A DNA stretch of 6,611 nt from Helicobacteraceae bacterium (GCA_027081565.1 JALWKG010000071.1:1-6611), one strand, 5' to 3'. Numbered from the stretch's first letter, positions 1 to 5,892 are shown. Numbers and translations: made by a program. Notes: a model not told the origin generated them from the letters alone.

Positions 1-1028
1 TTACTCTCTGCATTTTCATCAACAGCGATCCCACCCATAGTATAGTGAGCGACAGGTTTAATGGGAATAACATCGATTACAGGGTCTACATTTTCATACA
101 GCTTGGCGAGTTTACGCTCTTGAGGCAACTCATGATCGATAAAGTTCTCTCCGAGGTGGCGGATGTCCAAAAAGACTGCACCACTCTTTTGTATCTCGGC
201 ATCTATAGCACGAGAAAGGCTGTCTCTTGGCTGAAGTTCATCGGTGAAACGTTCTCCATGTGCATTAAGCAGATGGCCTCCAGCACCTCTGGCTGACTCT
301 GAGATAAGGATAGAAGCATTTTTAAGACCAGTAGGGTGAAACTGTACAAACTCCATGTCACTCAAGATGGCACCGGCACGAAGGGCAACTGCCAATCCAT
401 CACCACTCGAGCCTGTGGCATTGGTAGAGTAGTGGTCATAGACCCTGCTGTAGCCACCAGTTGCCATGATGACACTCTTGGCGTAGATAGAGGTGAGCTC
501 ACCACTTTTTAGTGACTTAAAAACAGCTCCCACCACCTTTTTGACCTCTTGGTCTTCCTGGGTGATAAGCTCTAGTAAAAAGTACTCATTTAAAAAGGTA
601 ATTTCGTTTTTAAGACAGTTGTCATAGAGCGTATGCAAGATCTTAAGGCCTGTATAGTCTTGAGCATAACAGGCGCGGTCAGCACTGGCGCCACCCAGAC
701 GGCGCTGTGCGATCTTACTCTCTGCCGAACGTGAAAAAGGGAGTCCTATCTTGTCGAGCCATGCAACGGCTTCGATACCCTCTTCACATAGTTTGGCAAT
801 TGCTTTTTCATCTCCAAGGCCTTGAGAAGACTTTAGAGTATCTACTATGTGTGCTGAGACACTGTCACTTTCACCTATGGCTGCATTGATACCGCCTTGG
901 GCCATACAAGTCTGTGAACGGGTAGGATAACTCTTGCCAACTACCATGACGGTGGCACCAGCCTCTTTTGCCGAAAGGGCCGCTACCATTCCGGCACCAC
1001 CACTTCCTATAACTAAAACATCAACCAT
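1..1028 (-). CDS. sdhA: Succinate dehydrogenase/fumarate reductase flavoprotein subunit (N-terminal 342 codons, partial)
   Basis: Catalytic FAD subunit interconverting succinate and fumarate with a membrane quinone partner; its iron-sulfur and anchor subunits would lie off the left edge. Seen: an N-terminal Rossmann FAD motif (VLVIGSGGAGM, residues 4-14), a second FAD segment (TRSQTCMAQGGINAA, 36-50), substrate-site HPTG at 231-234, PRD with R268, and HYTMGGI with H328. These match the family's substrate His/Arg positions. The C-terminal part, including the capping arginine and helical domain, is missing because the window ends, not because of a stop. The start has GAGAGGA 7 nt upstream and an in-frame TAG at about 1047-1049, so there is no room for a Tat signal; this copy should be cytoplasmic, unlike the exported methylmenaquinol:fumarate reductases. 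Odd: the position that carries the covalent flavin histidine in E. coli-type enzymes is Gln39. The sequence resembles the SdhABE/Mfr group more than Wolinella-type FrdA; L-aspartate oxidase is a less likely alternative. Confidence 0.93.
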   Translation of the reverse strand, partial: MVDVLVIGSGGAGMVAALSAKEAGATVMVVGKSYPTRSQTCMAQGGINAAIGESDSVSAHIVDTLKSSQGLGDEKAIAKLCEEGIEAVAWLDKIGLPFSRSAESKIAQRRLGGASADRACYAQDYTGLKILHTLYDNCLKNEITFLNEYFLLELITQEDQEVKKVVGAVFKSLKSGELTSIYAKSVIMATGGYSRVYDHYSTNATGSSGDGLAVALRAGAILSDMEFVQFHPTGLKNASILISESARGAGGHLLNAHGERFTDELQPRDSLSRAIDAEIQKSGAVFLDIRHLGENFIDHELPQERKLAKLYENVDPVIDVIPIKPVAHYTMGGIAVDENAES

Positions 1029-1035
1029 CTGAAGA

Positions 1036-1042
1036 TCCTCTC
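1036..1042 (-). promoter_or_regulatory. Ribosome binding site of sdhA
   Basis: GAGAGGA read on the minus strand, 7 nt from the ATG at 1028. It fixes the start and, with the in-frame stop just upstream, rules out an N-terminal extension. Confidence 0.8.
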
Positions 1043-1062
1043 TTTTCTACCCAAATACCGTC

Positions 1063-1082
1063 ATTTCTGCGAAGGCAGGAAT
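1063..1082. repeat. 20-bp REP/dRS3-like palindrome in the sdhA leader
   Basis: ATTTCTGC, GAAG loop, GCAGGAAT: an 8-bp stem with one T/G wobble and a 4-nt loop, embedded in CCGTCATTTCTGCGAAGGCA-type sequence. From memory this resembles the very widespread bacterial short palindrome TCATTCCCGCG...GGGAATC and the neisserial dRS3 form (ATTCCC-N8-GGGAAT), which has the same 20-bp length. Only one copy is seen here, so calling it a repeat rests on recognition, not on duplication in the window. It lies between the probable sdhA promoter and its ribosome binding site, so it would be transcribed as a leader hairpin. Confidence 0.55.
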
Positions 1083-1093
1083 CACTATGCAGT

Positions 1094-1099
1094 ATTTTA
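1094..1099 (-). promoter_or_regulatory. Candidate -10 box for sdhA
   Basis: TAAAAT on the minus strand, preceded by a T-rich tract (eight T, then GTTTAGGA). That arrangement is common for the main sigma factor of Campylobacterota, where the -35 is weak and periodic T stretches take its place. The predicted transcript would start near 1087 and have a leader of about 60 nt containing the 1063-1082 palindrome. Confidence 0.45.
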
Positions 1100-1130
1100 T
1101 CCTAAACAAAAAAAAGGGATGTCCCACAGG

Positions 1131-1259
1131 AGGACATTGGTTCATTTTTTAACGCAGTGTTAAGAAAAAGAGTACTCCAGCACGAAGGCAGCAACTTCAT
1201 CTCTACGAGCAAAGCAAGCAAGTGAAGCTGCATCCAAAGGGGCAGACCCTGTCCCCCTC
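1131..1259. repeat. Bipartite inverted repeat element, copy 1
   Basis: The right half, from CTCCAGCACG at 1175 to 1235, matches 6487-6547 without gaps at 48 of 61 positions counted by eye. It folds as GCAG/CTGC plus CTTCA/TGAAG around a loop containing AGCAAAGC. The left half (GGACATTGG... TTTTTTAACGC, 1132-1154) resembles the left half of the second copy (GGACACGG... TTTCTTAACGC). The right edge, TGTCCCCCTC (1250-1259), is the exact reverse complement of the left edge of copy 2. A further GGGGCAG-ACC-CTG-T-CCCC hairpin sits at 1239-1256. No coding capacity; probably a small non-autonomous repeat of REP/MITE type. Confidence 0.7.
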
Positions 1260-1332
1260 ATGTCTATACAATTATTACTCAGTAACCAATTAATAATGGT
1301 GAAAACTGGCTATCATCCAAACAGTTATCCGA

Positions 1333-1338
1333 TATAAT
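1333..1338 (+). promoter_or_regulatory. Perfect -10 box immediately before the AEC transporter gene
   Basis: TATAAT with only 7 nt (AATATTT) between it and the ATG. A transcript starting the usual 6-8 nt downstream would begin at or next to the start codon, and there is no Shine-Dalgarno sequence. The -35 region is poor. This points to a leaderless mRNA. Confidence 0.55.
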
Positions 1339-1345
1339 AATATTT

Positions 1346-2254
1346 ATGACATCCATACTATTTTCTATACTCGGTATCTACATCTTTATCTTAGTCGGTT
1401 ATGTTGCCAAACGCCAATTTAAAGCGCAAATGGATGAACGTACCATCACCTTACTTTCGGTCTATTTTCTACAAGTGTTTTTAACTATCTGGGGGCTTCT
1501 GAAACGTCCTATAGATACCACTTTAGTCATGACGCCCTTGATCTATCTTAGTGTTACATTGTTAGCACTGGGGTTGATGTTCCCACTGATTAAGAGACTT
1601 TTCAGTGATCCTAAAGAACGCTCTATCGCAACAGTGGCGGCACTTATAGGTAACACCGGTAATCTGGGGATCCCTCTTGGTATCGCACTGTTTGGAGAGG
1701 CGTCTATCGCCTACACAACGGTGATCAACCTGGCCAATGTCTTTTTTGTCTACACGGTAGGTGTCTACTTCTACTCAAGAGGCAGTTTTAGTGTAAAAAA
1801 TTCTCTTTTGAACATTGTAAAGCTTCCGGTGATCTGGGCTGCGATCTTTGCGATAGGGCTGAATCTTATGGGTTATGTTCCGAGTGCCGGTGTGGAGAAG
1901 ACCTTGATGATGGGTGCTTATGCCTCGATGACCATACAGCTTATACTGTTTGGGATCTACCTCTATGATGTCAAGATCAAAGAACTCTCTCTTCGCTTGA
2001 CCTCATGGACAATAGGTGTGAAGTTCCTGCTGTTGCCGGCTATCGCCTTTGTGATTATCTCAATGAGTACCTTACCTACACTCGTGAAGGGGATCTTGTT
2101 CATGGAGTTGATGATGCCGCTTGCGGTAAGTAATGTCAACCTTGCCGCACTCTATGAGTGTCGCCCCAAAGATGTGACCACCCAAGTCTTTATAAGCTCT
2201 CTACTCTTTTTAGGTATCATTTTTGTGATGATAAAAATCATCCCCTATTTATAA
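1346..2254 (+). CDS. AEC (auxin efflux carrier) family transporter
   Basis: Integral inner-membrane protein of 302 residues, a normal length for bacterial AEC proteins, which export or exchange organic acids or similar anions; the substrate cannot be told from sequence. About ten hydrophobic segments are visible (roughly 2-21, 34-52, 62-84, 96-116, 123-143, 160-175, 188-207, 221-239, 247-270, 282-300). Two half-repeats each carry a broken-helix crossing: GNTGNLGIPLG at 102-112, and PLAVSNVNLAALY at 258-270, which are the conserved polar stretches of this fold. The start is chosen because the first helix begins straight after it (MTSILFSILGIYIF) as in relatives, although no Shine-Dalgarno precedes it. 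It ends 9 nt before the thioredoxin-like gene, so the two are probably co-transcribed. Family assignment is firm; malonate/malate-type export is only one possibility. Confidence 0.9.
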   Translation: MTSILFSILGIYIFILVGYVAKRQFKAQMDERTITLLSVYFLQVFLTIWGLLKRPIDTTLVMTPLIYLSVTLLALGLMFPLIKRLFSDPKERSIATVAALIGNTGNLGIPLGIALFGEASIAYTTVINLANVFFVYTVGVYFYSRGSFSVKNSLLNIVKLPVIWAAIFAIGLNLMGYVPSAGVEKTLMMGAYASMTIQLILFGIYLYDVKIKELSLRLTSWTIGVKFLLLPAIAFVIISMSTLPTLVKGILFMELMMPLAVSNVNLAALYECRPKDVTTQVFISSLLFLGIIFVMIKIIPYL

Positions 2255-2263
2255 AGGATTTTC

Positions 2264-2620
2264 ATGGTTTTAGAACTAAGTGATGAGGCATATACAGAAC
2301 TGGTCGAGAGCAGTGACAAGGCTATTTTTATAGATTTTTATTCACCGATGTGTGGACCCTGTCAAGAGGTATTAGCCTCTCTGCCCCATCTGGAGAACTA
2401 TTTTAAAGATGAAGCGATCATTGCTAAGGTCGATGTGACCCAAAACCCGCGTTTGGCTAAAAAGTATGAGATCAGCTCTGTTCCCTTTTGCGTGAGTATA
2501 GGTGCCAAAGACAAAATGGTCAAAGATTATGAAGTGGGTGCCGCTTCGGTGGATCGCTACATCAGAATGGTACAAAAAGCACAAGGAAAAGGCTTCTTCT
2601 CCCGACTCTTTGGAAAGTAG
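2264..2620 (+). CDS. Thioredoxin-like protein with CGPC active site
   Basis: Cytosolic thiol-disulfide protein of 118 residues, slightly longer than classical thioredoxin. Seen: beta strand AIFIDFYS, active site MCGPC with Cys30 and Cys33, strand IIAKVDVTQNP, and the cis-proline loop SSVPF with Pro74. The tryptophan usually preceding CGPC is Met29. An extra cysteine, Cys76, lies two residues after the cis-proline, close to the active site in the fold. The C-terminus is basic and amphipathic (GKGFFSRLFGK), a tail not found in plain thioredoxins, which might contact membrane or partner; that is inference. AAGGA lies 5 nt before the ATG. It follows the AEC gene by 9 nt and is closed by a terminator, so both form one transcript. 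It could be a specialised reductant, not the main TrxA. Confidence 0.9.
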   Translation: MVLELSDEAYTELVESSDKAIFIDFYSPMCGPCQEVLASLPHLENYFKDEAIIAKVDVTQNPRLAKKYEISSVPFCVSIGAKDKMVKDYEVGAASVDRYIRMVQKAQGKGFFSRLFGK

Positions 2621-2645
2621 CAGTGTGTTTAGAAACTGCTTTTTA
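2619..2645 (+). terminator. Rho-independent terminator after the thioredoxin-like gene
   Basis: AGCAGT (2619-2624) pairs with ACTGCT (2635-2640) around a 10-nt loop and is followed directly by TTTTATGTTT. The stem starts within the stop codon of the plus-strand gene and the hairpin overlaps the last codons of the converging dehydrogenase gene. On the minus strand the hairpin is followed by ACTTTCC, not a T run, so it should act mainly on plus-strand transcription. Confidence 0.8.
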
Positions 2646-3555
2646 TGTTTTCAATGACCATAGCGATCAGTTTTTCACGTGCCTCTACTGAGGTCCAGGC
2701 GATATGTGGGGTGATGTAAAGACGTTCCTGATGTTTGACCTGCATAAGTGGGTGTGGATCACGCATCGGCTCTTTTTCAAGAACATCAAGACCAACATAG
2801 ATCTCTTTGGTATCGATGATCTCAGCAACCGCCTCTTCATCAACAATGCCTCCGCGTCCTAGGTTAAGTAAAACAGCACCCTCCTTTAACGCTAAGAGTT
2901 CATTTTTACCAACAAGGTCCTGGGTTTGAGGATTAAGGGGTGCATGGATGGTGATGATGTCACAAGTTTGCAGGAGTCTCTCAAACGAGAGCTGTTCATA
3001 GTCACTACTGCTGTTTTTGCCGGAGGTCGAGAAGTAGACCACTTCTGCCCCAAAAGCCTTAGCGATGTTCGCCACACCACGACCAATAGCACCAAGGCCT
3101 ATAATCCCCCATCGTTTACCTTTGACTTCTGAAAAAGGTTGCGCGACATGGGTAAAGACCGGGCTTTTCTGCCACTGTCCTGACTTAACATACTCATCAT
3201 AATAACGTGCATGTCCCATCATATAGAAGAGCATGGAGAAAGTGTGCTGTATGACTGAGTCTGTAGAGTATCCTGCCACATTTTTAACACTGATCCCTTT
3301 TTTCTTTGCATGTTCGAGGTCAACATTGTTCATACCGGTAGCAGCAATACAGATCAGTTTTAACTCTGAACACTGATCCATCATCTCTGCTGTTATGACC
3401 ACTTTATTGCTCACAACAACAGCTGCATCTTTTATACGATCCAAGGTCTCATCTGGGGTAGTCGTCTGGTGAACAGTAACATCACCAAGATCACTGAAAC
3501 CGCTAAGATCAGTCTCTCCAAAGGTTAAGGCATCCAGTAAAACTATTTTATTCAT
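2629..3555 (-). CDS. D-isomer-specific 2-hydroxyacid dehydrogenase (glycerate/hydroxypyruvate type)
   Basis: Cytosolic oxidoreductase of 308 residues interconverting a D-2-hydroxy acid and its 2-oxo acid with a nicotinamide cofactor. Seen: substrate-binding AATGMNNVD (71-79), cofactor motif GLGAIG (153-158), catalytic Arg234 in NLGRGGIVDE, Glu262 in LDVLEKEP, and His284 in ITPHIAW, the family's Arg-Glu-His set. Length fits glycerate dehydrogenase/hydroxypyruvate reductase rather than phosphoglycerate dehydrogenase, which has a C-terminal regulatory domain absent here. Odd: the second strand of the Rossmann fold ends VVYFSTSGK, with no Asp or Glu where NAD-specific enzymes normally bind the ribose, so NADP use is possible. 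Its ATG overlaps the stop of the upstream transglutaminase-like gene as ATGA, implying translational coupling. Exact substrate is unknown. Confidence 0.92.
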   Translation of the reverse strand: MNKIVLLDALTFGETDLSGFSDLGDVTVHQTTTPDETLDRIKDAAVVVSNKVVITAEMMDQCSELKLICIAATGMNNVDLEHAKKKGISVKNVAGYSTDSVIQHTFSMLFYMMGHARYYDEYVKSGQWQKSPVFTHVAQPFSEVKGKRWGIIGLGAIGRGVANIAKAFGAEVVYFSTSGKNSSSDYEQLSFERLLQTCDIITIHAPLNPQTQDLVGKNELLALKEGAVLLNLGRGGIVDEEAVAEIIDTKEIYVGLDVLEKEPMRDPHPLMQVKHQERLYITPHIAWTSVEAREKLIAMVIENIKSSF

Positions 3556-4160
3556 CTTCGTCTCTCTTTCTCATATAGTACCCTGTCGGGAAGGTTTTGC
3601 ACCATGGTTTTGTAATCACTGTTGCATTGAAGGGCTTGAGCTACTTCTGTGAGAGGTGCTTCATAGATCGCCTCAAAGTCACCCTCATATTCATCCTGTA
3701 TTACAAATGCCAACTGCTCTTGAGGTGGTGTAAACTGTGCATCGACTTTTGGTTTATTGCCTCGAGGATCGATCCGGTACCAGCCAAAATCTTTCAAATA
3801 GACAGCATTAAGCCCATGCAGACTGTAAGGCGGTCCGCTCTCTCCCTGACTCAAACGCTGATAGCAGAGTCCTGCCGGGATTTTGTTGGCACGGAGCAGA
3901 GCAGCTAAGAGATGACTTTTGGCATAACACCATCCCGTTTTATGCTCCAAGACTTCACTGGCTTTATAGGTAGTTATTACGGCAGGAACATCACCGCTAT
4001 GATCGATCTCATCTCGTACATACTCAAAACACTTTTGAGCAATTTTCAAATCATTATGGAGATCTAGCGCAAGTGCTTTCGCCTTAGCAATAACAGTAGG
4101 GTGATCACTATCAACTGCTGCGTTGGCAGCAAGATAGTCTTGAGGATTATTTGTGGTCAC
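3552..4160 (-). CDS. Transglutaminase-like cysteine protease-fold protein
   Basis: A 202-residue protein with a transglutaminase-like core. The papain-type triad is readable: Cys78 in TGWCYAKSHLLAALLRANKIP, His115 in SLHGLNAVYL, and Asp131 in WYRIDPRGNK. Preceding helices (ALDLHNDLKIAQKCFEYVRDEI, about 31-52) are typical of bacterial members of this family. No signal peptide or membrane segment is seen, so it should be cytoplasmic. The physiological substrate of this group is not established; amide or peptide hydrolysis or transfer is expected. The start is GTG at 4160-4158, inside the last codons of purT (14-nt overlap), with only a weak purine-rich stretch ahead, so translation probably depends on ribosomes finishing purT. 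Its own stop overlaps the next ATG. The start could be slightly later, but no better site is visible. Confidence 0.85.
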   Translation of the reverse strand: MTTNNPQDYLAANAAVDSDHPTVIAKAKALALDLHNDLKIAQKCFEYVRDEIDHSGDVPAVITTYKASEVLEHKTGWCYAKSHLLAALLRANKIPAGLCYQRLSQGESGPPYSLHGLNAVYLKDFGWYRIDPRGNKPKVDAQFTPPQEQLAFVIQDEYEGDFEAIYEAPLTEVAQALQCNSDYKTMVQNLPDRVLYEKERRR

Positions 4161-5313
4161 TGATCTTGGTAATAAGTTGACGTGACTGCTCTACTGCATC
4201 TTCAACCTTGTCAAGTACCAAGGCAACTGCTAAACGACGTCCTTTATGCGCTTCCGGTTTTCCAAAGACACGAACAAAAGAGTTGTCAGTAAAGAGTTCA
4301 TCTGCAACATCTACAACCGGAGCGTACGAGTCGTTTTCAGACTTAAAGGCTGCAGAAGCACCTTCGCCATAAAATGTAAAGCCAAGTGGTAGACCTAAAA
4401 CAGCACGAAGGTGCAGGGCAAATTCACTCTGTGACTGTGTAATGAGGGTGACCATACCGGTATCGTGAGGACGAGGACTTACTTCTGAGAAGTAGACTTC
4501 ATCTCCCTCTACAAAAAGTTCCACACCAAAAAGACCTTGACCACCAAGTCCATCAGTGATCTTTTTAGCCATATCTTGCGCCTTTTTAAGGGCCACTTCA
4601 CTCATACGCATCGGTTGCCAAGAGAAGACGTAGTCACCATCACGCTGTTCATGACCTATGGGTTCACAGTAGACCGTCTCTTTGCCGTTACGTGCTGTTA
4701 GCATGGTGATCTCATAATCGAAGTTCACAAAGGCTTCAACAATAAGTTCACTGGCATCTCCACGTGCCTCTTTAGCCATTTCCCAAGAGTTTTCCAAGTC
4801 ATCCGCAGAGCGCATGACTGACTGTCCATGACCCGAAGAGCTCATAACAGGCTTGACCACACAAGGATATCCCAGTGCCGCACCTGCCTCACGCATACCT
4901 TCTAGTGTGGTTACAAAACGGTAAGGTCCCGTTTTAAGACCAAGGTCTTCTGCTGCAAAGGTACGAATGTTTTTACGATTCATCGTCTTAGAGACAGCGT
5001 CTGCATTTGGGATGACATTAAAACCTTCTGCTTCCGCTTTAAAAAGCGCAGAGATGCTTATAGCCTCGATCTCTGGCAAGATGTAATCTGGCTTTTCATG
5101 ACGGATGATCTCTAAGATCGCCGCTTCATCTTGCATATTAACAACATGTGAACGGTGAGAAACAGCATGGGCAGGGGCACCTTCATAACGGTCAACCGCA
5201 ATAACCTCAAGACCAAGGCGTTGTGCCTCAATGGCGACCTCTTTACCCAGTTCACCAGAACCAAGGAGCAAAACACGTTTAGAGTTACTTTTAAGTGGGG
5301 CAGAAAATAGCAT
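4147..5313 (-). CDS. purT: Formate-dependent phosphoribosylglycinamide formyltransferase (GAR transformylase 2)
   Basis: ATP-grasp enzyme of de novo purine synthesis that uses formate and ATP to formylate glycinamide ribonucleotide, replacing the folate-dependent PurN step. At 388 residues it is close to E. coli PurT (392). Seen: N-terminal nucleotide-fold GSGELGKEVAIEAQRLG (18-34), AVDRYEGAPA (39-48), Glu81-Ile-Glu in the GAR pocket, ATP-binding VVKPVMSSSGHGQS (152-165), and metal-binding acidic residues Glu265 (FGVELFV) and Glu277 (SEVSPRPHDTG). The N-terminal segment aligns closely with the E. coli protein. The start has GAGG 6 nt upstream. It is first in a three-gene overlapping unit with the transglutaminase-like and dehydrogenase genes. 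No purine-repressor site was recognised. Confidence 0.97.
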   Translation of the reverse strand: MLFSAPLKSNSKRVLLLGSGELGKEVAIEAQRLGLEVIAVDRYEGAPAHAVSHRSHVVNMQDEAAILEIIRHEKPDYILPEIEAISISALFKAEAEGFNVIPNADAVSKTMNRKNIRTFAAEDLGLKTGPYRFVTTLEGMREAGAALGYPCVVKPVMSSSGHGQSVMRSADDLENSWEMAKEARGDASELIVEAFVNFDYEITMLTARNGKETVYCEPIGHEQRDGDYVFSWQPMRMSEVALKKAQDMAKKITDGLGGQGLFGVELFVEGDEVYFSEVSPRPHDTGMVTLITQSQSEFALHLRAVLGLPLGFTFYGEGASAAFKSENDSYAPVVDVADELFTDNSFVRVFGKPEAHKGRRLAVALVLDKVEDAVEQSRQLITKISDHK

Positions 5314-5321
5314 GGGAAACC

Positions 5322-5339
5322 TCGTAAAATTAATTACGA
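5322..5339. promoter_or_regulatory. Inverted repeat in the purT leader overlapping its ribosome binding site
   Basis: TCGTAA (5322-5327) and TTACGA (5334-5339) are a perfect 6-bp inverted repeat with a 6-nt spacer. The GAGG ribosome binding site (5320-5323, minus strand) runs into the inner-proximal arm. As RNA it could partly mask the site; as DNA it could bind a dimeric regulator. AT-rich and short, so chance is possible. A TAAAAT at 5341-5346 (minus strand) just upstream is a -10 candidate for purT. Confidence 0.35.
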
Positions 5340-5484
5340 CATTTTAACCAAGTATCACTTATGACGCGATAGTAAATATCACAGCGATGACAAAGCTCAT
5401 CTCAAAAGTTCATGTACAGAAAAAAGTCACCTATGTAGTGCGCGTGCTAAGCTGAAGGTACAAATTGCATTACAACTATAGTTT

Positions 5485-5880
5485 TTAGTCGAATTTATGT
5501 TTGACTGGGCAAATTGTTAAATCGAAGTTATCCACTAAACGCACCAATTCAGGAAAAGGAAAGGGCGGGATAAGACGGCGACGTTTATGATGAGCAATAC
5601 AATAGTCACACCCTTGTTGTTCACTATACTCTTCGTTAAGTGAAATAGTGATCATATTTTGCATAGGATAGATGCTATCTATGTGTTTGAGTGCTTGAAG
5701 GCCAAAGTCTCTTGAAAAGTCTATGATTACAACATGGTACTTCTCTTTTTCATAGAGCTCCAGCACCTCTTCATAAGAGTTGACAACATCAACATCATGC
5801 GCGGCATCAAGGAGCTGGGCACGCATCTCAGTCTGAAAATTGTCTTCATCGATAAAAAGTATTTTTTTAGAGTTATTCAT
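5485..5880 (-). CDS. Single-domain receiver-like protein with CxxC/HH cluster
   Basis: A 131-residue stand-alone protein with the layout of a response-regulator receiver domain: ILFIDEDN (7-14) gives the acidic pocket (Asp11, Asp13), HVVIIDF ends in Asp54 at the phosphoacceptor position, and ITIS (77-80) supplies the Ser/Thr after strand 4. The conserved Lys before Pro in strand 5 is missing: the equivalent of KPF reads PPF at 105-107. Instead the preceding loop holds CDYCIAHHKRRR (91-102) with Cys91, Cys94, His97 and His98, plus Cys124 and His128 near the C-terminus, a possible metal site. No DNA-binding or output domain. The start lacks a Shine-Dalgarno sequence and a TAAAAT lies 6 nt upstream of the ATG. 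No histidine kinase is nearby. Phosphorylation is plausible but normal signalling is doubtful. Confidence 0.8.
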   Translation of the reverse strand: MNNSKKILFIDEDNFQTEMRAQLLDAAHDVDVVNSYEEVLELYEKEKYHVVIIDFSRDFGLQALKHIDSIYPMQNMITISLNEEYSEQQGCDYCIAHHKRRRLIPPFPFPELVRLVDNFDLTICPVKHKFD

Positions 5881-5886
5881 GAAGGG

Positions 5887-5892
5887 ATTTTA
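5887..5892 (-). promoter_or_regulatory. -10 box abutting the receiver-like gene
   Basis: TAAAAT on the minus strand with 6 nt (CCCTTC) to the ATG at 5880, preceded by an AT-rich stretch (ACCAATTTAATTG). Transcription would begin at the start codon, and no purine-rich ribosome site is present, so the mRNA is probably leaderless. Confidence 0.45.

Larger units (their letters stand above)
1029..1345. other. Intergenic region between divergent sdhA and AEC transporter genes
   Basis: No credible gene. From left to right it holds the sdhA ribosome binding site, the 20-bp palindrome, the sdhA -10 candidate, a small ATGTCC/GGACAT inverted repeat (1119-1124 and 1132-1137), copy 1 of the bipartite repeat (about 1131-1259), an AT-rich stretch, and the -10 box of the AEC gene next to its start codon. 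Confidence 0.8.

Noticed and set aside
45..296. 83-codon open frame on the plus strand
   Set aside because: Lies antisense inside the clearly coding sdhA frame and shows no family resemblance or ribosome site.
707..889. 60-codon open frame on the plus strand
   Set aside because: Antisense shadow of sdhA with no recognisable domain.
1119..1137. ATGTCC/GGACAT inverted repeat as an operator
   Set aside because: Its right arm coincides with the left edge of repeat copy 1, so it needs no separate regulatory explanation.
1239..1256. GGGGCAG-ACC-CTG-T-CCCC hairpin as a terminator
   Set aside because: Strong stem but no T run on either side, and no gene ends nearby; better explained as the end of the repeat element.
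5314..5484. A small gene or RNA between purT and the receiver-like gene
   Set aside because: No frame with a ribosome site and no strong hairpin; only the purT leader and AT-rich promoter-like sequence are visible.
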